The position numbers and the translations under genes were made by a program. The notes beneath the pieces were generated by a model, which was not told the origin of the DNA, made no database searches, and saw only the letters and a program-made list of their open reading frames with translations. A stretch of DNA of 29,396 nucleotides from Holophagaceae bacterium UBA1801 (GTDB lineage: Bacteria > Acidobacteriota > Holophagae > Holophagales > Holophagaceae), in contig DCFP01000046.1 in assembly GCA_002319925.1 (NCBI GenBank), positions 39,961 to 69,356 of the forward strand. The letters are read 5' to 3'. Shown here one piece after another: positions 14,569 through 22,311 of this stretch. The stretch's first letter is position 1; each line of letters starts with the position of its first letter.

Positions 14569-15869
14569 AGCCCTTCCGCTGGATCCTTCCAGTCCTGGCC
14601 TGGCTCATGGTGCTGCCGCTCTGGCCGGAGCAGACCCTGATCCCCCCCAGGCCGGTCGTCTGGAAGGATTTTCTTGGCGTGAACGCGCATCTCCTCTGGT
14701 TCACGCCCGGCCAGCGCGCCGCCCAGCTGGAGAAGCTCCAGGTGCTGGGGCTGGAGTGGGTGAGGGTGGATCTCCACTGGGATCGGCACGAGGCATCCGA
14801 GGGGCAATTCCAGTTCAAGCCCATCGATGAAGTCGTGGGGACGTTGAAGGAGCGGCGGCTGAAATCCGTGTTCTACTTGGTGGGCTCGGCTCCTTTCGCA
14901 TCCAGCGTCCCGCTCTTCCTCGGCAACAAGGATCAGTGGCCGCCCAAGGACGCCAGGGTGTTTGCGGACCGGCTGGCCGTGCTGGCCAAGCGCTATCCCT
15001 CCGTGGATGCGTGGCAAGTCTGGAACGAACCGAACCTGCCTGGCTTCTGGAGGCCCTTCGGGAGCGCCGACGGCTACGGGCGCCTGCTCCAGGCTTCCGT
15101 CCAGACGCTCCGGCGAGAGGTCCCCGGGAAAACCATCGTGATGGCGGGCATGGCCTATTTCAGTCAAACGCCCGTCAGGGGAGGGCTCATGCTGGAGGAG
15201 CTCGGAAAGATGGGCGCCTTCGGGTTGGGCGTGGTCGTGGCCTATCACCCCTACAGTCTTCATCCGGAGGGCGATGATCCCAAGGCCATGGATTTCGTCC
15301 TGCGGGCCCAGGAACTCAACCGCCGGCTGCGCGAGGCGAAGGTGGCGGGCATCTGGGCCACGGAGTGGGGCTGGTCGAGCTACGCAGGCCCCGTGGAAGA
15401 GCAGCCGGTCATCGGGGCGGATGGGCAAGCCGACTACCTGTTGCGGCGGCTCGTCCTGATGAGCGCCCTGGACTATGATCGGGTCTTTCTGTTTGCGCTC
15501 TCGGACCTGGACAAACGCGCAGGCCTGCGCGACCGGAGCTATGGCCTTCTGGATCTGTCCGGGAATCCCAAACCCGCATACGAAGCCCTGGCAAGGTTCC
15601 TGGCCATCTGTGGGCCTCGCATCGTTCCCGCGCACGGACCCGGCATTCTGAAGGAAGCCAAGGGCCAGATCAGCGTGTCCTGGGAGAAACCGGACGGCAC
15701 CAAGCTCTGGATGTTCTGGGCCGGGGAACCAGGAACCATCGAGCTTTCGGGCATCCATACAGCCAAGCTTCACCAACCCCTCGACGGGCGAAGCCAATCC
15801 CTTCAGGTCGACGATGGAAAGCTCCGGCTGCAGGCCACGAAGCAGCTTCAGATCCTGGAATGGCGATGA
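14565..15869 (+). CDS. Glycoside hydrolase, PslG/GH39-like, in the exopolysaccharide operon
   Basis: The 434-aa enzyme has an N-terminal hydrophobic signal/anchor (FRWILPVLAWLMVLPLW) and a TIM-barrel of clan GH-A. The acid/base lies in VWNEPN (E155) and the nucleophile in WATEWGWSSY (E267), with VAYHPYSLHPEG between them. A small C-terminal beta domain (about 350-434) follows. The fold and operon position recall PslG of the Pseudomonas Psl locus, a periplasmic endoglycosidase that trims its own polymer. The substrate here is presumably the polysaccharide made by this locus (inference). The GTG start at 14565 overlaps the preceding TGA (GTGA) with aggaag eight bases upstream, and gives a clean signal sequence. 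An in-frame GTG at 14544 is less likely. Confidence 0.88.
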   Translation: MKPFRWILPVLAWLMVLPLWPEQTLIPPRPVVWKDFLGVNAHLLWFTPGQRAAQLEKLQVLGLEWVRVDLHWDRHEASEGQFQFKPIDEVVGTLKERRLKSVFYLVGSAPFASSVPLFLGNKDQWPPKDARVFADRLAVLAKRYPSVDAWQVWNEPNLPGFWRPFGSADGYGRLLQASVQTLRREVPGKTIVMAGMAYFSQTPVRGGLMLEELGKMGAFGLGVVVAYHPYSLHPEGDDPKAMDFVLRAQELNRRLREAKVAGIWATEWGWSSYAGPVEEQPVIGADGQADYLLRRLVLMSALDYDRVFLFALSDLDKRAGLRDRSYGLLDLSGNPKPAYEALARFLAICGPRIVPAHGPGILKEAKGQISVSWEKPDGTKLWMFWAGEPGTIELSGIHTAKLHQPLDGRSQSLQVDDGKLRLQATKQLQILEWR

Positions 15870-17071
15870 GCAAAGTCCTCTGGGCGTTGCCCTATCTCCC
15901 GTGGCCGGTGACGAGTGGAGGTAAGGCCCGGCAGTACCATCTGCTGCGGGAGCTGGCGGCTCGGGGGCACCGCATCACGTTGCTCATCCAGAGCAAGTCT
16001 CCCTTGACCCGCGAGATCCAGGAGCATTTAGAAGGAATGGTCGAGCGCTTGATCGTGCTCCCCCGGAGACCCCTCGTGCATCCACTGAATCTGCTGGCGG
16101 CGGCCTTTTCGCCCCGTCCGCTGCTCGCCACCATCAATGGCCATTCCCCCAAGTTGACTCAAGCGTTTGCTCGTCTCCTCGACGAGACCTGGGGTGTGAT
16201 CCAGATCGAGCACAGCTACTTCCTGCAGCCGTTCCTCGGAGAATTGCAAGGTCGAAACCTGCCCTTCCTGCTCACGGAACACAACGTGGAATCCTCGCTG
16301 GGAGCCGCCACCTACCAGTCCCTTCCGCGCTGGATGCGGCCGTACGTGGCCTTCGATCAATGGCGCTACCGCCGCTGGGAACGGCGAGTCCTGTGCGCCG
16401 CTGCCGTGGTGGCGGCCGTGACCGAGGAGGATGCGGAACAGCTTCAGCGAACCCGGCAGGGCGCGGTGGACGTGGTCATCAACGGTGTGGATGCCCGGGC
16501 CTTCTCCGCAGTGAAGCCCGATTACGGCAGCCGGCGAGTGCTGTTCGTCGGCAACTTTGAATACGCTCCCAACCGGGATGCCGTCCAGTGGGCTCTCGAC
16601 GAGATCTGGCCGGCGGTGTGGAAGCAGGTGCCTGACGCCCGTTTCGCGGTGTGCGGCCACGCCCTGCCGGACCACTGGCGGCAGCGCTGGCCCGACGGCC
16701 GCATCGAATGGGTGGGTTTCGCTCCCGATCTGAAGACCGAACAAGGCGCATCGGCGATATTCCTGGCGGCCATCCGCGAAGGGGGCGGCTCCAAGCTCAA
16801 GGTGCTGGAGGCATTGGCGGCGGGCCTGCCGGTGGTCACGACCTCACAGGGAGCTTCAGGACTTGCCCTCAGCAGCGGAGAGAACTTCATTGGTTCAGAT
16901 CGCGGGGCAGGGCTCGCGGAAGCAGTCGTACGGCTGATGCGGGAACCTGCGTCGGCAAGCCGCATCGGCGAAGCGGGCAGGCGCTACGTTTGCGCCAATC
17001 ACGACTGGTCGAGGGCCGCGGATCAACTGGAAGGACTTTACGGGAAGATGGCCCATGCGCATCGGCATTGA
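15866..17071 (+). CDS. GT4-family glycosyltransferase
   Basis: This GT-B enzyme of about 401 aa starts with KVLWALPYLPWPVTSGGKAR, the glycine-rich acceptor loop, and has HNVESSLG in the first half. The second half shows VLFVGNFEYAPNRDAVQWAL, the common start of the donor domain, and IREGGGSKLKVLEALAAGLPVV, the nucleotide-sugar site with paired Glu. It is a cytoplasmic enzyme of repeat-unit assembly; the sugar is unknown. ATG 15866 overlaps the previous TGA (ATGA). An ATG six bases earlier is possible. The gene overlaps the next one by 17 bases. Confidence 0.9.
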   Translation: MSKVLWALPYLPWPVTSGGKARQYHLLRELAARGHRITLLIQSKSPLTREIQEHLEGMVERLIVLPRRPLVHPLNLLAAAFSPRPLLATINGHSPKLTQAFARLLDETWGVIQIEHSYFLQPFLGELQGRNLPFLLTEHNVESSLGAATYQSLPRWMRPYVAFDQWRYRRWERRVLCAAAVVAAVTEEDAEQLQRTRQGAVDVVINGVDARAFSAVKPDYGSRRVLFVGNFEYAPNRDAVQWALDEIWPAVWKQVPDARFAVCGHALPDHWRQRWPDGRIEWVGFAPDLKTEQGASAIFLAAIREGGGSKLKVLEALAAGLPVVTTSQGASGLALSSGENFIGSDRGAGLAEAVVRLMREPASASRIGEAGRRYVCANHDWSRAADQLEGLYGKMAHAHRH

Positions 17072-18182
17072 CTACCGCGCCGTGACGGCGGCTCCATTAT
17101 CCGGCATCGCCCGGCAGGTGATGGCCCTGGAACAGGCCCTGCTCAGCCGGTCTGGGACCGATGTGGTCCGCTTCACCGCAGGGCCCATGGATCATCCCCA
17201 CCGCGCCCGGGCCTGTTGCCCTCCCTGGCCCAGTCCCGCTCAGGGATTGCACCGGCCCCAGGAGCGGTTGAAGTTCGAACTGGGCTTTCTGCCCCGCGCT
17301 CTGCGCGAGACGCGCATGGACGCCTACATCGCGACCGCCAATGCTGGGCTTCCGGCCTGGCGGCCTCCGCGGCAGGTGCGGTACGTCGTGCTGCTGCACG
17401 ATGTCTTCCAGCTGACCATGGACAACCGGCATGACCACTGGATGAAAGCCGCCGTCTATCGGCAGTTCGATCGGCTGGAAATCGGTCACTCCGTCAGGCT
17501 GGCCGATCAGATCTGGTGTCCTTCTCGGTTCACGATGCAGGAGGCGTCGAAACTATTTCCGCGGCGTACCGGCAGGATGCACGTGCTTCCCAACGCGGTA
17601 CCGCCCATGGCGATTCCCGCAACGGAGCCCATGAAGGGCCTTCCATCACGGGGCTTCTGGCTCCTGGTGGGCACCCGGGAGCCGCGCAAGAACGTGCCCT
17701 GGTTCCTGGAGCAATGGAGCGCGGTGCGGGCTGGCCATGCGGACGAAGTCCCGGAGCTGGTGCTCGTGGGATCGTCGGGGGATGTTCCGGAAAATCTGCG
17801 CGCTCTTCCAGGATGCCATTTCGTGAGCGGCATCAGCGATGCCCAGCTCCAGGCGTTATACGCATCAGCGGACCGTCTCTGGCAACCATCCAGGGCCGAG
17901 GGCTTCGGGCTTCCCGCAGTGGAAGCGCTTTGGCATGGGACACCAGTGGCCGTGGCCAGGGGCTCCGCACTGGATGAGGTTGTTCCCGGGGATTGCGTGC
18001 GTTTTGATCCGGATGACGGCTCCGGCCTGCAGCAGCTCATGCTGCGTCTCGCGCGAACGGGACGCCAGCCCGCGGAAAACGCCGAAGGGCTGATCCAGTG
18101 GGCCTCCCGGTACGACCTTCCTGATTACCAAAAAAAGGTGTGGGGGCTCCTGGATCGCCTGCTGGACAAGGTGGATCGATGA
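17055..18182 (+). CDS. GT4-family glycosyltransferase (mannosyltransferase-like)
   Basis: The 375-aa GT-B enzyme begins MRIGIDYRAVT with the acceptor loop SGIARQVMAL. VLLHDVFQL and LADQIWCPSRFTMQEA belong to the first domain. FWLLVGTREPRKNVPWFLEQW starts the donor domain, and EGFGLPAVEALWHGTPV carries a textbook E-x7-E nucleotide-sugar site. It resembles WbaZ/MtfB-type mannosyltransferases, but the sugar is not proven. It overlaps the genes on both sides (17 bases upstream, 4 bases downstream), so it is translationally coupled within the operon. Confidence 0.9.
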   Translation: MRIGIDYRAVTAAPLSGIARQVMALEQALLSRSGTDVVRFTAGPMDHPHRARACCPPWPSPAQGLHRPQERLKFELGFLPRALRETRMDAYIATANAGLPAWRPPRQVRYVVLLHDVFQLTMDNRHDHWMKAAVYRQFDRLEIGHSVRLADQIWCPSRFTMQEASKLFPRRTGRMHVLPNAVPPMAIPATEPMKGLPSRGFWLLVGTREPRKNVPWFLEQWSAVRAGHADEVPELVLVGSSGDVPENLRALPGCHFVSGISDAQLQALYASADRLWQPSRAEGFGLPAVEALWHGTPVAVARGSALDEVVPGDCVRFDPDDGSGLQQLMLRLARTGRQPAENAEGLIQWASRYDLPDYQKKVWGLLDRLLDKVDR

Positions 18183-19570
18183 GCCCACTCTCGCGCTGGC
18201 TGGCCATCGTCTGCGGGATTCTGTTCGCAGGGATCCTGGTGTTTTTGAGCCCAGGCAAACTGGCGCTGGCGCTGGCGGTGGCGATCGTGGGCCTGATCGT
18301 GATGCAGCGGCCGCGCTTGGGTCTGCTGCTGTTTGCCTTCCTCGCGCTCTTCATGCCCTATTCCACGGTGACCCTCGGAATCCGGATCACGGTGTGCGAG
18401 GCGTTGCTGGCGTTCACCTGGCTGGGGGCCGCTTGGCACCTGTTCTTCGGGAATCTGCGGTGGCAGATCCACGCCACGGAGCGGCGACTGATCTGGCTTG
18501 CTGTCTTCAGCCTCCTGCCTTTCCTGGCTGGTCAGATCATGGTCCATGCCGATGGGAATGGACCTGTGAACTGGGCGCGGTGGATCCTGAATCTCTCGCC
18601 ACTGCTGCTGGCTCCGATTCTCCTGGAGGACGAATCGTCCCTGGACGGTTTGATCGTGGCCCTGCTTCTGGGCGCGCTGGCGATGCTGAGTCTTTCCATC
18701 GCCTACTTCGTGAAGGACCGGAACGCGGTCTCCTTCATCCCGGTGCTTACCTGGCTTCGGTATGCGCACCCCGAAGCGGTCACGGATATCTTCTCGGCGA
18801 ACTACACGCGCATGGCCTCGCCTTGGGTCCATCCCAATCTCACGGGTGGCGTGCTGATGCTCTTCCTGCCCTTGGCCTTCTTTTACGCCCAGGTTCGGAC
18901 AGGGTGGCGCAGGCGGCTAGGAATCGCCGTCGCGGGGCTTGGTGCGGCGGGCCTCCTGCTGAGCATTTCCCGGGGCGCCATCGTCAGCCTCGTCCTGATC
19001 ATGGTGTGGCTGACCTGGCGGAAAGCGCCCCTGGCCGGGAGGATCATCGGGCTCGCCACGGCACTGGCGGTGACCCTGGTGCTGTTCTATCCACCCTTGC
19101 AGGAACGGCTGGGGAAGACATTCTCCTCAACGAACGAAAGCACTCAGGTCCGTCTGAACGAGTACAGGGAGTTCCCCAGGGCCATGGCGCGCTATCCCCT
19201 TGGCATCGGGTTCAAGGCTGATGCTCCGCCTGACGCCGATCTGCAGGGCATCTCGAATCTGTGGCTGAACTACATCTACAAGCTCGGCGTCCTGGGGCTG
19301 CTTCTGTACCTCGGAGTGCTGGCCGCGTGGTGGAAGGAAAGCCGCCCCAAGGGCTGGTTCGACCGGCTGGCCGGGGCTGAGGCGCTGGCTGTGGGGAGCA
19401 GCGCGGGTATCCTGGCTGCGCTGCTGACGGGGCTATTCGATCACTACTACAGTTTCACCGTCGTTCTGGTGGCTCTGTTCTGGCTCGTGATGGGCGTGAA
19501 CCTGCGGCTGGTGCGCGGACCGCGAAGCCAAGAGGTCCTTCCTTTTCCTGAAACGAAAGGCAATGTATGA
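18179..19570 (+). CDS. Wzy/O-antigen ligase-family polymerase
   Basis: The 463-aa integral membrane protein has about ten to twelve predicted helices and a Wzy_C (O-antigen ligase) core. ASPWVHPNLTGGVLMLFLPL and LLLSISRGAIVSLVLIMVWL are the conserved segments before and inside the domain, and GIGFK plus NLWLNYIYKLGVLGLL mark the large periplasmic loop and the helix after it. It should polymerise undecaprenyl-linked repeat units in the periplasm; ligase function is the alternative. ATG 18179 overlaps the previous TGA and is preceded by aaggtgg. An upstream in-frame ATG at 18140 lies inside the preceding gene and is less likely. It overlaps the acyltransferase gene by four bases. Confidence 0.9.
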   Translation: MSPLSRWLAIVCGILFAGILVFLSPGKLALALAVAIVGLIVMQRPRLGLLLFAFLALFMPYSTVTLGIRITVCEALLAFTWLGAAWHLFFGNLRWQIHATERRLIWLAVFSLLPFLAGQIMVHADGNGPVNWARWILNLSPLLLAPILLEDESSLDGLIVALLLGALAMLSLSIAYFVKDRNAVSFIPVLTWLRYAHPEAVTDIFSANYTRMASPWVHPNLTGGVLMLFLPLAFFYAQVRTGWRRRLGIAVAGLGAAGLLLSISRGAIVSLVLIMVWLTWRKAPLAGRIIGLATALAVTLVLFYPPLQERLGKTFSSTNESTQVRLNEYREFPRAMARYPLGIGFKADAPPDADLQGISNLWLNYIYKLGVLGLLLYLGVLAAWWKESRPKGWFDRLAGAEALAVGSSAGILAALLTGLFDHYYSFTVVLVALFWLVMGVNLRLVRGPRSQEVLPFPETKGNV

Positions 19571-20388
19571 AGCACCGCATCTTCCATTCCGTGGCCCTTG
19601 CCCAGAACCTGGCCTCCTATGCCGCCCGTTTGGGAGTGACCGAGGAACAACTGGCCGAAGCCTACCGCTGGATGCTGGAGAACGATGTCGCCTTCGAGGA
19701 GGGCCGCGATGATGCCATTCGCGTTTCGATCTGCTCCATCGATATCGAGAAGCGCATCGAAAATCCCCTCGCCCGGAGGTTCTTCGCCATGCTGCGGGAC
19801 GAGGTTCCGAGGGCGTTCATGCCTCTGTTCGGCATCAACTGGCCGACCTTCAAGGACCGGTGGTTGCGCTGCTGGGAGCAGGTCTACAACATCGCCATCA
19901 ACAAGATTCCCTGCCATCGCCTGCGGCTGCTCTGGCTGCGCCTTGGCGGGGCGAGGATCGGCAAGGGCTCCACGGTCTGGCGCAATACGGAAATCATCGG
20001 AGTGGAGAACCTCGTCATGGGCCAGGACTCGTGCGTCGCCTGGCATTGCCAACTCGATGCCCGAGCTGGCTTGATCATCGGCGATCACGTCACGATCGCT
20101 TCCTACGTGAGGATCATTGCGGGCGGCCATGACATGGATGCTCCCGAGTTCTGGTCAGTGGGCGCTCCGATCTATATCGAAGACTACGCCTGGATCGCGA
20201 CCGGCGCGCTGATCAGTTTCGGAGCCCGGGTCGGGCGCGGCGTGGCGGTGATGGCCAACACCGTGCTGGCCAAGGAAGTCGCTCCCTACAAGATCGTGGG
20301 CGGCATGGCCGGCAAGGTCATGGGCGAGCGGCCCCACAACCTGAACTACAAGGTCGGTGGGCTCGGTCTGTTCACCTTTCTTCACTAG
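19567..20388 (+). CDS. Hexapeptide-repeat acyltransferase with long N-terminal extension
   Basis: The 273-aa protein has a left-handed beta-helix acyltransferase domain at about residues 128-260. It holds repeated hexapeptides (ARIGKGSTVW, NLVMGQDSC, LIIGDHVTIAS), the catalytic-type His in IIAGGHDMD, and the C-terminal VAPYKIVGGMAGKVM typical of WcaF/maltose-acetyltransferase relatives. It probably acetylates a sugar of the repeat unit. The first 125 residues form a helical extension not usual for these enzymes. The ATG overlaps the previous TGA (ATGA). Its stop codon (TAG, 20386-20388) is formed by the TA duplication and the first base of the inserted MITE-like element; without the insertion the stop would be TAA. 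Confidence 0.9.
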   Translation: MKHRIFHSVALAQNLASYAARLGVTEEQLAEAYRWMLENDVAFEEGRDDAIRVSICSIDIEKRIENPLARRFFAMLRDEVPRAFMPLFGINWPTFKDRWLRCWEQVYNIAINKIPCHRLRLLWLRLGGARIGKGSTVWRNTEIIGVENLVMGQDSCVAWHCQLDARAGLIIGDHVTIASYVRIIAGGHDMDAPEFWSVGAPIYIEDYAWIATGALISFGARVGRGVAVMANTVLAKEVAPYKIVGGMAGKVMGERPHNLNYKVGGLGLFTFLH

Positions 20389-20675
20389 GGTCTGTCTTCA
20401 AATTGGGGTGGGCCGCGCAAGGGGCGCTGGCCAAGCGAGACAAGGAAAACGACGATGGCAATAGCGGCACTATTGACAAGGAGTTTGACGCAGTATCGCG
20501 CAGGCCACCGCCCCTTGCCCTCCGGGACGACGGCCATCCGCGCGCCCGGCCGCGTTAGTGGCCTTGAACGATGCCACCACATCGCCCTGCGGCCACTGCC
20601 TTGCCGGATCACGCGGCTGGCCGCCGTCGCGCGGTCCGCCGATGCGGCGCGCATCCAATTTGAAGACAGACCCTA
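20386..20675. mobile_element. MITE-like element with perfect 19-bp terminal inverted repeats
   Basis: The ends gggtctgtcttcaaattgg (20388-20406) and its exact reverse complement (20655-20673) bound a 286-bp element flanked by TA on both sides (20386-20387 and 20674-20675), consistent with a TA target duplication. It has no complete transposase gene. A minus-strand frame near the left end (RYCVKLLVNSAAIAIVVF) faintly resembles the C-terminus of IS5-type transposases, so it may be an internally deleted IS5-family element. It separates two operon genes that would otherwise overlap as TAATG. Confidence 0.82.
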
Positions 20676-22085
20676 ATGTTCGGTCCCACCGCTCTCCTTA
20701 CGATCGCAACCATCGCGGGGCTTTGCGCCGGCTTCGCCCGGGAATGGTTGCTGGTGGCCTGCTGGGGAGCCGGACGACAGACTGATGCTTTCCTGGTGGC
20801 CATGTTCCTTCCCGAGGCCATCCGCACCATGCTCGCCGGTGGACTCCTTTCGGCGGCATGCCTGCCGTTGTGGCAGGAGACACCGGAAACCCAGAGACAG
20901 GGCTGGCTGGCTGGGCAGTTCCGCCAGTGGCTGATGGTTGGAACTGGGTTGGCTCTCGTGCTCGCCCTGCTTTCACCGTGGCTGGTACGAATGATCGGTC
21001 CCGGGCTGGCAGCGGAGAGCAGTCAGCAAGCGGGCCGGGCTCTGGCCTGCCTTGCCATGGCGATTCCCTGCCTGCTGCTCCATGCGGTTCTGACGGTGCC
21101 TTTCCAAGCCAGGGAGCGGTTTCTGCTCCCGGGGCTGGGCTCGCTTCTCTTCAATCTTCCGGTCGTGGTCTACCTGCGCTGGGCTGGACCCAAGGCCGAT
21201 GGCGTGCATGCGGCACTGGCGCTGGTATCCGGGAGTTTTCTGATGTTGATGGTGTTGCTGCCCGGAGTCTGGTCGCAGGGCTGGCGCCCTTGGTCGTCCT
21301 CGATGGGCGTTGATTCCCGGACCTTCTGGAAGCGGCTTTGGCCGTTGCTGGCGAGCAGCGGCACAAGCCAGGGATTGGTGCTGGTGGAGCGTTTCGCCGC
21401 ATCACTACTGGGTGAAGGCACGATCACCATGCTCAACTTGGCGCGCAAGCTGGTGAGCATTCCTCTCATCGCACTCATGAGCCTCAACCAGGTCATCCTC
21501 GGGCGCATGAGCACGGAGGATGGCGCCAGCCGCCGATCGACCCTGAGCAAGGGCCTCCTCCTTTGCACCGTGCTCACCCTTCCCGCGGCCGCCGGGATCA
21601 TCGCTTCGGCGCCCGTGCTGGTCGCGTGGACCCTGCCCGCGGGGCTCAGTCAAGGGCCTCTGCCTTCGCTGCTCGGCATATTCGCCATTTCTCTCATCCT
21701 GGGGAGCTGGAACGCCATGCTGGCACGCTACTACTACGCCGCCGGCGACACACGGACCCCCTTATCCTGCGAGCTGACGGGCAGCATCCTCCAGGCGGTC
21801 TGTCTCGTGGGACTCTCACGGCTGCTCGGCATCTGGGGAATGGCCGGGGCCGTCATGATCGGCACGCTGCTCACGGGAATCCTGCTCTCGAAAAAGATCG
21901 ACCGGTTACTCGTCCGGCGCCTCTCCAGTCTGGGGGGCGGTTCCCTGCTCTGCTGTGCTTTCGCGGCCCTCCTGCTCCACCTGGGATCAGGCCTGGCGCC
22001 CGCGATGCGCTTTGCACTGGCAGCCACCTATGGCTCCGTCCTGCTGGCCGTGATGGGCTGGAGGTTTCTCAAGTTCGAAGGCTGA
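20676..22085 (+). CDS. MurJ/MviN-like lipid-linked oligosaccharide flippase
   Basis: The 469-aa membrane protein of the MOP superfamily has about 13-14 hydrophobic segments. The N-terminal signature GFAREWLLVACWGAGRQTDA followed by FLPEAIRTMLAGGLLSAACL matches MurJ, including the conserved Arg and the Gly-Ala-Gly plus Asp-Ala pattern. In this locus it most likely serves as the Wzx-type flippase, moving the undecaprenyl-linked repeat unit to the periplasm; a housekeeping MurJ is less likely but possible. The ATG directly follows the MITE-like element. The only upstream purine run (gaag, eleven bases away) is poor, so expression may have suffered from the loss of coupling to the acyltransferase gene. 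Confidence 0.9.
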   Translation: MFGPTALLTIATIAGLCAGFAREWLLVACWGAGRQTDAFLVAMFLPEAIRTMLAGGLLSAACLPLWQETPETQRQGWLAGQFRQWLMVGTGLALVLALLSPWLVRMIGPGLAAESSQQAGRALACLAMAIPCLLLHAVLTVPFQARERFLLPGLGSLLFNLPVVVYLRWAGPKADGVHAALALVSGSFLMLMVLLPGVWSQGWRPWSSSMGVDSRTFWKRLWPLLASSGTSQGLVLVERFAASLLGEGTITMLNLARKLVSIPLIALMSLNQVILGRMSTEDGASRRSTLSKGLLLCTVLTLPAAAGIIASAPVLVAWTLPAGLSQGPLPSLLGIFAISLILGSWNAMLARYYYAAGDTRTPLSCELTGSILQAVCLVGLSRLLGIWGMAGAVMIGTLLTGILLSKKIDRLLVRRLSSLGGGSLLCCAFAALLLHLGSGLAPAMRFALAATYGSVLLAVMGWRFLKFEG

Positions 22086-22108
22086 ACGATCTTCGGCTCG
22101 CGGGAGAG

Positions 22109-22294
22109 GTGACCCGGTCCTTTCACGACCGGCGCCACCATCCCAGAGATCCGCATCCATCCGGGCTGCGCTGGATCAATCCCGTCAAGATTTACTGCTC
22201 CGCCGGCATCCTCGACTTCATCAACGCGAAAGGAATGACCCTGCACCTGTTCATGGATGATTTCCTAGTTCGAAAGCAGCAGTCAGCCCAATGA
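22109..22294 (+). CDS. Possible small ORF or gene remnant (61 aa)
   Basis: A frame opening at GTG 22109, with gggag only two bases upstream, encodes 61 residues ending in WINPVKIYCSAGILDFINAK and LHLFMDDFLVRKQQSAQ. The second half reads like genuine protein, but I do not recognise it. It lies between the flippase gene and a convergent minus-strand gene. It may be the tail of a decayed gene rather than an intact small protein. Confidence 0.25.
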   Translation: MTRSFHDRRHHPRDPHPSGLRWINPVKIYCSAGILDFINAKGMTLHLFMDDFLVRKQQSAQ

Positions 22295-22311
22295 AAGCGC
22301 AGCGCTGATTC

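Noticed and set aside
14238..15797. 519-codon minus-strand frame
   Set aside because: It lies opposite the glycosyltransferase and glycosidase genes, is a product of high G+C codon bias, and has no recognisable domain.
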